This document shows, one piece after another, positions 43,978-55,492 of a stretch of 64,000 nt of DNA. Source of the DNA: Amphiura filiformis. Taxonomy: Eukaryota > Echinodermata > Ophiuroidea > Amphilepidida > Amphiuridae. The notes beneath the pieces were generated by a model. It was not told where the DNA came from. It made no database searches and worked only from the letters and a program-made list of their open reading frames with translations. The position numbers and the translations under genes were made by a program. How positions within the stretch are numbered: position 1 is the first letter of the stretch; each line of letters begins with the position of its first letter. The DNA is taken from contig NC_092631.1 in NCBI RefSeq assembly GCF_039555335.1, forward strand, positions 10,477,701 to 10,541,700, in the 5' to 3' direction.

Positions 43978-46357
43978 AAAAGTATGTTCTAAACCAGATG
44001 TACTTTTTACTTAAGAGACAAAGATATTAGGGACAAACAACATCTGCTGGAGGGGGCTTGGTGACGACAACGAGCCTAAAATCCTGAACCAAACCCATGA
44101 ATTTGAAAAGGTCCAATATCTTATTTTTCGAGTTATATATATGAGTAACTTTATAACTGGCGTAAATATTTACAGTGACAAGCCTCAACAAGAAATGCAG
44201 GGATGGCTCCTGATCATCTTATTTTTATTTGAAGTTGTTGTCCAATCACAGCCTAGTAATAACAAAAGTGTATATTATATGATAAGGGTTTCATATATTT
44301 TATTCACTTCAAAATTGAACATTATGACTCATCTTAAGTACATTTGGAGAGCTCTGTTTTTAATGAGTTTCATATCAGAATATTAGTCATTCAGTGTACG
44401 TTAACCTGAAAGATGAATCTTTTCAGTTTACATGCACTTCAACAGGAAACTACGTACTAGTAATGTGCAATCGAAGTAATGTGCGAAAATGAAGCAAAAT
44501 ATTACTTACAGTTTGCTTTTATGACACAAGCAATGTGTTACTTCAAACCATTTGAACCACTAAATGCATCCGCGCTCATATAGTACTTCAAAATAATGTT
44601 ACATGTACTTATGTCAAAGGCATAAAGTAAGTCAAACTGCAGCTGAGGCATTCTGTGGGAGTTTATGATATAAACTAAATGAAATATTATAGTAACTTTT
44701 GTTACCTTGTGGGTAAAACACCTGTAATGCTTATCTATCACCACTTTAAACGTGTTGACAAAATACAACCAGATTTAAAGCCATGGGCAATATGAACGTG
44801 GAATTATCAATCTGTTTTATTCATTAACATTGTCTGCTTTAGATGTTAGAAGCGTAAAACAATGTCACCAAACAATCTCCCTGATTAGAGGTAAAGAGCT
44901 TTTGTCACAGTCTAAATTTGGAGATAAATCAATCAATTTTAAGACACATCTTAGAGAATTTACAGAATAATAGGAAAAGGATCAAGCAAAGGAATTACAT
45001 TAAGGAGACGCTGATAAAAGAGATAGAACAAGACGAGCCACATTGGTTAAAAAAGAGAAGATTGAAATTCGCATTTTTACGAATCCAATTTCACTCATTC
45101 CTAAAACAGAAGACAATCGTATTTTGTCTGCTTTTATAACTTTTTAACTCAGAAGATTACATAAAATAGTATATTCTAAACCAGACAGTTTACTTAAGAG
45201 ATATGGGACAAAGATGTTAACAGCTGGAAATTAAGGGCTTAGCGACGACAACGGGACTCAATCTTGCGCCAAACCCATGAATTTGAACAGGTCCAATGTT
45301 TATTGTTTGAGTTGTATGAGTAACTTTATAACTGGCGTAAAACTTACTTGACAATTTACTGTGTCAAGCCTCAACAAGAGACACCGGGATGGCTCCTGAT
45401 CATCTTATTTTTATTTGCATATCTGCTTGATATTTATTCACTTTTTACAGCAAACACTCCGTCGCAACAATTAAAGTACTCTACAAACATATCATATGAT
45501 GAAAACTAGTTCTATGACAGAAATGTCAATTTAGTTAAACCTGTTCCATTTTAGAGAGACCTTGAGAAGTTGTTGTCCAATCGCAGCCTAGTAATAACAA
45601 TAGTGTATATTATATGATAAGGGTTTCATATTTTATTCACTTCAAAATTGAACATTATGACTCATCTTAAGTACATTTGGAGAGCTCTGCTTTTAACGAG
45701 TTTCGTATCAGGATATTAGTCATTCAGTGTATGTTAACCTGAAAGATGAATCTTTTCAGTTTACACGCATTTCAACAGGAAACTACACATACTAGTAATG
45801 TACAATCGAAGTAATGTGTGAAAATGAAGCAAAATATTACTTACAGTTTACTTTTGTGACACAAGCAATGTATTCCTTCAAAACACTTGAACCACTAAAT
45901 GCATCCGCGCTCATATACTCTTAGTACTTCAAATGTTACTTAATATGTCACAGGCATAAAGTAAGTCAAACTGCAGCTGAGATATTCTGTGTGAGTTTAT
46001 GATATAAACTAAATGAAATATTATAGTAACCTTTGTTACCTTGTGGGCAAACACCTGTAATGCTTATCTATCACCACTTTAAACGTGTTGACAAAATACA
46101 ACCAGTGCAGATTGAAAGCCATAGGCAATATGAACGTGGAATTATCAATCTGTTTTATTCATTAACATTGTCTGCCTTTTAGATGTCTTAGAAGCGTAAA
46201 ACAATGTCACCAAACAAATCTCCTTGATTAGAGGTAACGAGCTTTTGTAAGATTTGTCTAAAATTGGGGATAAATCGATTACTGTATAGAAAGAGTTGTC
46301 AAGAAACACCTTAAAGAATTACTAGTAATATAGGGAAAGGATCAAGCAAAGGAATCA
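43978..46357. repeat. 1.2-kb tandem duplication
   Basis: Copy 1 about 43978-45005 and copy 2 about 45167-46357 start with GTAT(G/A)TTCTAAACCAGA and end with GGATCAAGCAAAGGAAT(T/C)A. They share GATGGCTCCTGATCATCTTA, ATTGAACATTATGACTCATC and GTAATGCTTATCTATCACCA. Copy 2 has about 145 extra bases at 45418-45565, or copy 1 lost them. Frames over it (44141-44386, 44538-44768, 44918-45139) are not conserved between the copies. Confidence 0.85.
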
Positions 46358-46635
46358 CATTAAGAAAAGAATAAGAGTCGCATTGCACTGTTTTATGGGG
46401 TAGTGCGTAAAGTCCATCGATGGCACAAATAATGTTATTATTAAAACCAAGATTGTTGTTTATTAAGTTTTTTTACTTTTTTAAAACGAGTTCCATCGTT
46501 GTAAGATTTGAACCTAAAAAGCGTATTTAGTTGTTTTTGTCTCGTTCAAATTTTAAAAATATGGTGAATTGCATCGCAAATAAAATTCCTTTATTCCGCA
46601 TTATCCGCTAACTACATGTATATACCCCGAGAATT

Positions 46636-46960
46636 CATCATCATCATCATTCTTCGGCTGCGGAGCAGGCGACTACAAGTTTCCTCCAGCTACACATCGG
46701 TCTTGAGCCATTTCTGCTGTTGACCTTGACTCAGCATGCTGTCCGTATCCCCAAAAGACATTGGATGTATTTCCAGAACAAGGTTCGTTGCCGTCCAGGT
46801 TTCCTCTTGGCATGAGTTGGGACATACAATGCGCACTCTTTTACTGGCTCATCGTCCGGCAAGCGGAGTATATGCCCTACAAATTTCAGTTGAAGAGTCC
46901 TGGCTTTCTCAAGGACTTTCCCGCGAATTATGTACTGTACTTTGCGACACTTTCCCGGCA
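46636..46960 (-). pseudogene. LINE 3' end with ATG-repeat tail
   Basis: Minus strand reads KARTLQLKFVGHILRLPDDE, then CALYVPTHAKRKPGRQRTLF, the last part of a non-LTR retrotransposon polymerase family common in echinoderms and other marine invertebrates. It then loses frame (QQQKWLKTD) and ends in (ATG)n repeats, the complement of CATCATCATCATCAT at 46639-46653, a typical RTE-like tail. The 5' part is absent: a truncated insertion. The 125-codon plus-strand frame 46736-47113 is its shadow. Confidence 0.7.
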
Positions 46961-47220
46961 GAAAGCGGAAAAAGTAACTCCAATAGCTTATGGTGGGATA
47001 TAGGGGAAGGGTCTATTGGAACGGAAGATCCCGGGGCCTCTAGTATTTCGAGGTGGTTATCATGCTCGTTTGTTTTTGTTTATAAGGAAAAGGGTAGATT
47101 TTTGGGAGAATGAATAAAGAAGAAAGAAACATATTCCAATAGAAACTCGCCGTAGAAGTGACGATGTAGCAGGATTAACTACCATACCAATAGTTGAATA
47201 AAATTTTTGAATATATCGCA

Positions 47221-47975
47221 CTGTACTAAAAGCATCACAAGAAATAAGTCCCCCTCCAAAAATTTCGTCATAGCATCGTAAAGTAAAACTTTTTTTACTT
47301 AGAAATAATTATATAACTGTTTACTAAATGTTGTGTGAAAATAAAAGATGTCCATGACTTCATGGCTGAATGAACCCAAATTGAAGACAAAAACTGCCCT
47401 TTCCAAAAGTCACAAAGTAGGCCTATGCTTGTTAACTGCCAGGCGTATTGGGACAAGGAATGGGGCTGGCCATCTTACAACTCACTGAGCTGAACTCTGC
47501 ACTAAGAAGGGGATTTGCATGGCTGAATGATCAAGAATCGATACACATTACAGTAAATATTAATTTGGTGAGGATTTTAAACTGCACTCAAGCACATGAG
47601 TTTTTCCTAACCTCCTTGGATTTTTCCATTAGTAACAAGCCGTGAATCAACTTTTGTGACAAGCATAGGCCTACTTTGTGACATTTGAAAAGGGCAGGTT
47701 TTTGCCTTCAATTTAGGCTCATTCAGCCCTGAAGTCATGGCCAACTTTCATTTTCACACAACACTTAGTAAACAGTCATATATCGTCAGCCTGCTATGCT
47801 AATAAAATCAAAATTGCAAATGAGAAACATGTAAAAATGACTTAGGCAATTAGCGTAGCAGGTTGACGATATATATAATTATTTCAAAGTTACTTTTATT
47901 GGTACAAAACGAAACCTTACAATGTTATGACGAAATTTTGAGAGGGGCATTTATTTTTTGTGCTGTGTTTAGTAC
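47221..47975. mobile_element. Foldback element with nested mini-MITE
   Basis: Arms about 47221-47440 and 47650-47975 are inverted copies (CAAAATTTCGTCATA-type, TTTACTAA, CATGACTTCA, AAAACTGCCCTTT-like, GTAGGCCTATGCTTGT). The right arm is broken by 47780-47872, a 93-bp element with ATATCGTCA and CCTGCTATGCTAAT inverted ends. Sequence between the arms (47440-47645) has a frame with no recognised domain. Confidence 0.75.
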
Positions 47976-48399
47976 GTTCATGAACCACAGATGTCAAAGA
48001 ACAGGGATAAAGACCTGGATCGTAATTCTATAGAATATTCATAGCATGCTGATTACTCGCACCTGTTAGATAAAATATCTTTGAAAAGAGCGGTTCCAGA
48101 CATGCACAGGTGATGCGCAACCTGCTTGTAGTGGCGAATAACTATTGAGAAAATGCTATCAATGCAACAGAAATCCTGAAATATTCTGAGAGCTTATACT
48201 ATTAAAAAAAAAAGACGGGGATTAGTTTAGCGTCTAGTCTAGGGAAGCAACAATACCAAAAACAACAATAATTAGAGTCATCGAAAAAGCTAGGATGATG
48301 AGTTCAGTTTGGAAGGATGAAATGGGGAATTGATGAAGTGGGGAATGTTATTTTGGGTTCCTCAGATTGCTCGTTCACATCATAAGTGATATCATCACT

Positions 48400-48560
48400 G
48401 AAACGCATCGCTCACTAGCACAGCACAGTTAAACATGAAATTACAATGGAAACATAACATGCAAAGGCAGATAACACAGATAAAAAAATTAAGAACTCGG
48501 GACATACCTACCGGTACAGGGACTTGAACCCCAGAAGCTCTCGCTTGTGACCTAAATAAT
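48400..48560 (-). mobile_element. tRNA-derived SINE, minus strand
   Basis: Minus strand: AAGCGAGAGC, B box GGGGTTCAAGTCC, then GGTAGGTATGT, TTTCCATTGTAATTTCATG and GAGCGATGCG. Same family as 35940-36130; the tRNA 5' half is lost. Confidence 0.65.
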
Positions 48561-48904
48561 AATCGAGTTTTTAGAATGTTAGGTGCATGGTAATTTTGTG
48601 TATTGCGTAAGTACACTATTAAACCAAAGTGTTGTGCTAAATAATACGGCTGCTCAGTGCCAGAAGTGGGTATGTGCAATAGCTACCATGAGTAGATGAG
48701 TACAATATATTGTGTGTAAATTACCAAATATTTACAGGAGAGCTATTACACTTACCCACTTCTGGCACTGAGCAGACGAATGACCAATGTTCCTGAGTTA
48801 GCGTCACACAATTACACCGTTATGTATCCCAGATGCGATATACTTTTATATCGTGATCTGCTTTATTGCAATATGAAAAAATCAAATGGGTTCTCACACC
48901 TGAC

Positions 48905-49037
48905 GACTGAAATCAAAATTATTTGATATCAGAAGGACATTCTTCGTATTCAGAATGCAATTTGATATATGTATGATGTGATCTCATGTCCTACCAAAAC
49001 TACTGTCCAAACGCTCATACCATACCAGAACCCTTAA
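48905..49037. mobile_element. Half copy of the TTAA palindromic element
   Basis: AAATTATTTGATATCAGAA to CCC and TTAA (49034-49037) matches the right outer part of the 25229-25893 family. Confidence 0.7.
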
Positions 49038-49039
49038 AC

Positions 49040-51850
49040 AGTGTAATTTCAACTTCCAGAATTAGAGTGTATGAGAAAAAGTGCCTTTATTGAGTAGGTT
49101 GTGGTCATTTCACCGAAGCATTACCTATCGCTTCTAGACATCTTAATCGTAATCCTGTGTCACGAAACATTTGCAGGCAAGCGTCTTCATGATTAACTGA
49201 CTTGTCATGACACGCTACATGATAGCATTATCACTGCAATCAATAGGCACTCCACCTGAACCCGAACTTTACTAATACAAAAAGAAACACCATATACAAA
49301 TTAGAATAAAAACAACATCAAACGCCAATACAAAAGAAAATACTTTTTCCCTGTCTGATTCCTTAGCGAAACAAATCATTTTCAAGTGGATCTCCTCTGT
49401 AATCCAACTGAACCAAAACACGAATGGAAAGGGAAATGAACACATTATAGAAATATTAATACTAATAAACATACGCAAACAATGTGAAGTAATACTGAAA
49501 ACAATTTGGGTGGACACATTATTCGGAAAGGTGGACCAGATTACAAAATGGAGTTGTGGAAAGCGTCCTGATAAACAAATGTGGGACAGATAAAGTGGAT
49601 AAAACAATCAAATCATTTCCTGAAATTTCAAATTTGTTTTAAAATACTAAGTTGAGGATCTAGGTGTAATTAAACGTAATACTGTGCATACTTGCACAAG
49701 AAAACGTTATTTTATTTAGAATACCGTAACATGATGTTCTATTCAAAAATGCAAATAGAAAGTTAATCATACATGCATTAGACTTTTATATATAGCGTCA
49801 TCATGTCATAAATATTATAAAATATAGCACCACTTGGATGATAATAATGGCATACAAAATAACAATAACAACAACCACGACGTTTTGTTTCTCCAGGTGA
49901 TGTAGACAGCTGCATTTGATCCTTCTAAAATTTGGCTCTAATCAGGAAAAACTACATTGGGTTACATCGCACAAATTAGACGTTTTACATTTCTATATTT
50001 TCTTTGTATTGTGATATTGTTGTCAACGGCATGACTTACGGTGTTATAATTTAACTTGGTAAGCAAATACACCAGAAATACATCTCAACAGAGGTATCCC
50101 ATTATATTGCGTGGTGATGGGAAGAGTAAGCAAGAACTTGTTCAATTTAGCGTTTCAAACACATTTAACCTGTTTTCTGATACTACTGGAATACTAGCCG
50201 GGCAACCCTACCATTCATGTTCAGAGGGTGTTTCTGATACAATTCAAACCTGATACCATGCAAGTAATTTTGGCTATATGGTGATGAGGTTGTCATGTAG
50301 ATATGGAAGACATGGAAGACATGGAAAACTATCATTGATCAAAAAAGTTGCATAATTTGCATATGAATATTTTTGAGGTATAATAACTAGGCCTATATAC
50401 TGAGGTATACCCAATTCTGTGTAGGCGACGCACTGCTTCGGCTGCACAACACTTTAAGGTGTTAAACTTGTGTCTACTCAAATCGTGATATATAGGCTTA
50501 CACCAAACAAAACCCCTGAAATGCGATTCCCAACCCTTGGTTACTTAAATTGTATGAATTTGCACAACTGTACAAATCTCTGCCAAATATTGTGTTTTCA
50601 CCCATTAGCACCAATCCGACTTGAAATGTGTGTGAGGGGGGTGGCAATCGGCCTGAATTGTCAAAAAGTGGCTATAAAGAACAACAAATGTGTCATTTTG
50701 GCAAAAGGTGGGGGGGACACGTCCCCCTGTCCCCCAGGATTGACGTACGCCCATGTTTTCACTTAAAACTGTATGACCATTCCGAGTACATTTATATTTT
50801 GTGGATTAAACTAAGCCGATCAAAGTAGCGAGCCCGTCTTAATACTGGATATGAATGTGCACATTTTCGTATGATCTGGTCGGTTGTGTTAACAACCTCG
50901 AATATTTTCCCGTGTCTTTGATTGTCAAGGACATCAGAATGCAGCGGTATAACAGTTGATCAACAGGATTCATCGTCATTGTGTGTATGGCATATACCAT
51001 CCTGTTCAAGCTTCCGACGTCACTCAACTTTACAACAGTTTCATCCTGATTGCAACGCGTGTACCGACATTTCGTGAAACTCATATTGACAGAAAGGTTT
51101 CCTGTTTTAAAAGTCAATATCTGCTATGAGTGCGCATTTTGTCATCGGTGACAGAATACCAAGGTCATTCAAAATCTGAAATGTATCAAACATATGCGGT
51201 AAATAGACAGTAAATATTGACAGAATATCAGGCTATAATTATTGGCAATAATATGCATTATATTTAAATATTATATTTTATTAGTTAAAATAAACACCTT
51301 TAGCAATGAAGTCTCATATTTTGCTTATTTTGGTTTACAGAAAGATGAATATTAACTGGCAAAAGTTGCCTAACGTTGTTCTTTTGGGAGAATGCAGCTA
51401 TTATACTGCCATGTTAACCAGTGTACTTCGGTTATATTTATAAATACGCTTTTATAAATACGCAAGTGACTCATGGGCACGACATACCAAGACCAGCAAG
51501 CGTGAGCAAATCCTCATGCATTGACCACTATTCTCTCATCGCACGGAATCGCCATTGCTAGTGTGCGGACAAGGTTAAGCCGATTTTGAGGCGTTGCCAC
51601 CGCAGCCATTATATTTTACGTATTCAAGTAGTAAATTGTATGAAGTTTTTAACGGGTTACTGGAGCTTATTCTACTATCGATTTTGCTTCACGAAGTTGT
51701 AGATCACTTTATATAGAAATAAGTGCAAAGCTTGTCAACAAATTATTAACGAATCGAACATGTGTCGATATATAATCAACTTAACAATTACATTTGTGAG
51801 ACATATTTTAGTATACAGTTCTACATGCATGATGCTTGTATTGCTTTTCC
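49040..51850. other. No gene recognised
   Basis: AT-rich spacer. The 111-codon minus-strand frame at 49272-49607 is hydrophobic and AT-driven with no recognisable domain. A G/C-run motif at 50630-50745 (GGGGGGACACG and inverted complement) resembles interiors of hAT-like MITEs, but no ends were found. Confidence 0.4.
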
Positions 51851-51946
51851 AATCTGAAAATAATATCAGTGAATAGATTCATCAGGTTTGTATATCAAAT
51901 CAAGTAGTAATTTGTGCTTGTCAAAACCAGTAAGTTTTTACTTACT

Positions 51947-51981
51947 AATATTTCGTCCATCTTGTCGGAGGACTTCATCAG
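51947..51981 (-). ncRNA. Minimal hammerhead-like motif, left arm
   Basis: Minus strand: CTGATGA (51975-51981), A, stem II GTCC/GGAC (51970-51973 with 51955-51958), GAA, self-complementary ATAT (51948-51951), T. Stem I would involve CTCAC before the core and GTAAG after it with a bulged A and one mismatch. Confidence 0.55.
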
Positions 51982-52135
51982 ATGTGAGCATCTGATCCAC
52001 TTTCCCGGGAATCTGGCTTCCGGTTTTGAGTAGTCCTACTTCCAGTCTTCAAAAGTGGGTCAAATACGTGACTTAGGAAATAAGTACCTTCCTCTCTATA
52101 ACACTGACCAAATTGTGCATACCCATTCCATGTCT

Positions 52136-53006
52136 CTCCACACTGACCAATATCTCAGTTTTAAGTCAGAACACCCTCTCCATCAGAAAATGGGTGTAGT
52201 CCGTACCTTGTTTGATCGCATTTACAGCGTGGTTACGGACGAAGCGGATAGAGCAAATGAAGAGAAACATGTGCGAGGAGCCCTAAAAAACTGTGGCTAT
52301 CCAAAATGGGCAGTAGACCAAGTGAAATCAAAAATGCAACTTAAAACAAAACCAAGACCAAAAGAATGAGGACAAAAGCAAGGGTATGGTAGTGCTCCCT
52401 TATGTCAATGGAATTTCCGAGCGAGTTCAAAGAATTTTCAAAAAGCATAAAGTTGACACCGCTATGAAACCTCATCAAACCCTCAAAAAAATCCTGGTCC
52501 ACCCCAAAGACAAAAGAGACAAGCTAAAAACAGGCAATTGGATTTATGAGATTGGCTGCCAAAATTGCGATCTCACTTATGTTGGCGAAACCTTACGTTT
52601 GTTTGGGATAAGACTTGCGGAGCACAAAGCGGAAGTAAAGAAAGCCAACGAGAAAAAGTTTACTCGGTCAGAACGTAGGGCATCCGAGCAAGAACAAACA
52701 AAGTCAGCCATATCGGATCATGTCGCAAGGGCAAATCATGTAGTCAATTGGGAGGACTCCAAGATACTGGGCAAGGAGCATGTCAGAAAGTCTAGAGAAG
52801 TACGAGAACCGATGGAGATCAAAAAGAGGGGGACCAAGACCACGAATAGAGAGGAAGGCATTTATTTCCTAAGTCACATATTTGACCCACTTTTGAAGAC
52901 TGGAAGTAAGACTACTCAAAACCGAAAGCCAGTTTCCGGGAAAGTGGATCAGATGCTCACATCTGATGAAGTCCTCCGACGAGATGGACGAAATATTAGT
53001 AAGTAA
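52136..53006 (+). pseudogene. PLE thumb, linker and GIY-YIG, one frameshift
   Basis: First frame (to a TGA at 52369): LHTDQYLSFKSEHPLHQKMG, then VVRTLFDRIYSVVTDEADRA and CGYPKWAVDQVKSK, the post-palm region of a PLE reverse transcriptase. A one-base shift between about 52355 and 52370 moves into the second frame (52386-53006): VLPYVNGISERVQRIF linker, ILVHPKDKRDK, then the nuclease with WIYEIGCQNC, LTYVGET, R in the helix and LAEHKAEV, a His-containing stretch (ISDHVARANHVVNW) and REPMEIKKRGTKTTNREEG. The nuclease part is otherwise intact. The extreme C-terminus overlaps the right inverted arm and its hammerhead motif. It probably inserted recently and acquired one frameshift. Confidence 0.8.
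52963..52997 (+). ncRNA. Minimal hammerhead-like motif, right arm
   Basis: CTGATGA (52963-52969), A, stem II GTCC/GGAC (52971-52974 with 52986-52989), GAA (52990-52992), self-complementary ATAT, T. Followed by the hairpin AGTAAGT/ACTTACT. The only difference from the left arm in the motif is in loop II. Confidence 0.55.
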
Positions 53007-53281
53007 AAACTTACTGGTTTTGCCAAGCACAAATTACTACTTGATGAAAATAATATGATGTACAGAGTTCATTTGAAAAAAATAAATACAATAACATAAG
53101 CATAGTTTAAGTTTTTACATGAAACCTCTGTATATACGTATACTATGAGTCAATTAAGACCTCATAAATCACTAATGGATTTTTTTACTAAACAATTTAA
53201 TACATCAACAAGAGTATATATATATACATAAGATAATTATTGTACTGTTAAAGTTTCATTTCTAATTCAGACATAATTATA

Positions 53282-53559
53282 AGTGCTTGTCAGCAATCTT
53301 CTTGATCTCCTCGACAGTTGATACTTTGTATTTGATGATCTTGCCCCCGTCTTCCACCAGAATTGTGCATACCCCATTCCATGTCCACACTGATTTAGCC
53401 TTTTCAACGTGTTTTGCCATGTCTCTGGCCTCATTGTATATTGATTGGTTTGTTTTTGTGAGGATTTCATGTATTTCAATTCCTGTGCCCTTCAGTGATT
53501 TTCGTGATGAGATAACCTTTTGCCTAATGATATTTCTTGTGAACTTGACCTCAATTGGC
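53282..53559 (-). pseudogene. LINE ORF1-like C-terminal fragment
   Basis: On the minus strand an uninterrupted frame of about 90 codons opens after a TAA and ends in TAA at 53282-53284. It reads RPIEVKFTRNIIRQKVISSR, KSLKGTGIEIHEILTKTNQ, SIYNEARDMAKHVEKAKSVW and TWNGVCTILVEDGGKI. The pattern of VKF, R-K-LKG, I-I-E-LT, and a Trp before a short G-containing strand resembles the C-terminal RNA-binding part of L1-type ORF1 proteins and of related invertebrate proteins. No upstream ORF1 or RT is seen, so it is either a relic or an exon built from one. Confidence 0.55.
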
Positions 53560-54785
53560 CGTTAACGAACATAATTATACATGCATTTTCAAACGCCAGC
53601 AGAAAGAAATAATAATTCTTTATCAACACACAACTTACTTAATGTTTGATAACTTATTGCAAAAACTGGTAAACCGTCCCCAAGCAAAACTTAGTGTTCA
53701 AGCAAAAAACAAGCAAAAGAAAACTTACTGTTACGACCAATACAAGCTTCGTTATAATAGTTGGTGTTAAACTGACAAAGCAATTAATTGAACACTGTAA
53801 TGTTTGTTGATAATAGTTTTGGTTAAGAGTTGTTCTATTTAGTTTGTACCCAATAGTTTTTGTGTAGAAAAATATGGTGAAAACATGATAAAGGAAATAT
53901 TATATGGTCGGCCAGATGTATTCTTTATGCTTATATGACAGCCTATTCAATGTAAATGTCAGAGAGGCAGGGTAAAAGTTTCTTGAGTTACTACAAACTT
54001 CTATTCAATAATTTTGTGCAACAAGAGCTTCTGACAGCTCAATATACAAATCGCTTATATCTAGTACACAAACTAAACAACACTCAACAGCCTCTTCAGT
54101 ATCTACTTTCAGGACTGTTGAATAATAAAAACTCAAGCCACTTTTCTGTTAATGTCCTGGTCTCAATATTGATTTCATGATACCTTGACAGTCAAGTCGA
54201 TTTTACACTTCATGGTGCTCCTTTATTTATATTATATAACCTTGTATCGTTGTTGTGAAACTGTTGTTCGATGACCGAAAGGGAAGACTTACACACTTGT
54301 AATACCTGCTTTGTCGAATTAATAAGAGAAAACTGCCAACGCTTATCTCAAAAAGGTCTCCTCAAAATGTGACTAGTATGACGTAGACGACAAAAGCAAC
54401 CAGAATGGAATTGTGTGTGTGTAAACATGATGAATACTATTACACACAGTGTTATACGTACTGCCAATAAATTGTTGGCCTTAGGCGAGCAATAATGATA
54501 TTATGCTTGTGGTAAGAAATAATGAAAAATTATGTTCTTCAAGGTTGTAAGTTCGTTGAGAGTGTGTGAGATACAGACCTACGACGGTTAATGTAACATT
54601 TATACGCTGTGCCCTGGGGACGTAAATAATGAATCACTCAAAACACATTCATTTTATCATAACTTGATTTATGAGTTGTTTTGTCGTGAGAATATTATTC
54701 ACTCAATACTTTCAATTCTAATAAGTATAAGTTTATAACACACGAGATGAATGTTTTATAAGAAAGAGCAAGTATCGTGAACAAA
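53560..54785. other. Spacer with dispersed repeat at 54470-54790
   Basis: AT-rich. 54470-54790 is the plus-strand partner of 19870-20190. Short frames at 53555-53770 and 53956-54180 have no recognised domain. Confidence 0.5.
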
Positions 54786-54792
54786 TATCAAA

Positions 54793-54895
54793 TAAGAGAC
54801 GGCTTCAAAACTCAACCGCCGGTTGTTCTAAACATAATGGCAGTTGGTTCAACCGCCGTTAACCACCGGTTAACCGGGGGTCTAGTTTTGAAGCC
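54793..54895. repeat. Small palindrome, GGCTTCAAAACT ends
   Basis: CGGCTTCAAAACT and AGTTTTGAAGCCG face each other about 100 bp apart, and the centre (ACCGCCGG, CCGGTTAACCGG) is itself palindromic. Probably a short foldback element. Confidence 0.65.
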
Positions 54896-55194
54896 GCCAG
54901 TAGTAATATAGACTTTTTTCGTGTTATAAATATTCATGAGCTCATGAATATTAATGCGGTCAGAGGTCACTTCCTGTTTGCATACTAATGAGATGGGCGT
55001 GGCTAGATTTACATATTCATGAGGTGGGCGTGATTAATTGGCAAATATGGCATAATATTAATGAAGTTTGAAATATTTCTTCGTGTAGTCTTTTTCGTGT
55101 AGTCTACAATCGCGTTGTCGTTAAATAGAAAATCTTGGAAAAGTATTATTCATATTTTTCGCACGAATAATAATGAATAATAACTGAGATTTGT

Positions 55195-55235
55195 ATATCC
55201 CCGTGTAGCTCAGTTGGAAGATCTTCGTTTTGAAA
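55195..55235 (+). other. tRNA 5'-half-like relic
   Basis: CCCGTGTAGCTCAGTTGG contains a tRNA A box (TAGCTCAGTTGG), but no anticodon arm or B box follows. Probably a SINE or tRNA fragment. Confidence 0.35.
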
Positions 55236-55492
55236 CATGCAATATAGAACATGATAAGACCGATTAAGTAACACGCCACACACCCTCACCACACGCACGT
55301 GAAATGCGTCGATTGCCCAGGGAAATGTGTAACAAAATGCGTTAAACTGTATCGACAAAATGCGTTGATTGCGTAACGAGATGTGTAACGCAAAATGAGT
55401 TGTATACGGTCTTCAAGTAGGCCTTTTCCCTCGCCATCTCCGGGTCCATACCCACCCTCTACATACTTCTCCTCATGACTTCCGTAGCTTCT

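Larger units (their letters stand above)
51855..53056 (+). mobile_element. Penelope-like element with inverted arms and 12-bp TSD
   Basis: TGAAAATAATAT at 51855-51866 and 53045-53056 is a target duplication. Arms 51899-52082 and 52862-53045 are 184-bp inverted copies differing at few sites. Between them lies the PLE thumb, linker and GIY-YIG. The left arm is separated from its duplication by about 32 nt of unpaired sequence, as in the 21.4-kb copy. Each arm holds a hammerhead-like motif. The RT palm is absent. Confidence 0.85.

Noticed and set aside
44918..45139. 73-codon Lys/Arg/Gln-rich frame
   Set aside because: Not conserved in the second copy of the tandem duplication at 46.3 kb.
46736..47113. 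125-codon plus-strand frame
   Set aside because: Antisense to a LINE polymerase C-terminus, which has recognisable motifs on the minus strand.
49272..49607. 111-codon hydrophobic minus-strand frame
   Set aside because: No domain, no splice or promoter context, and AT-rich codons typical of chance frames here.
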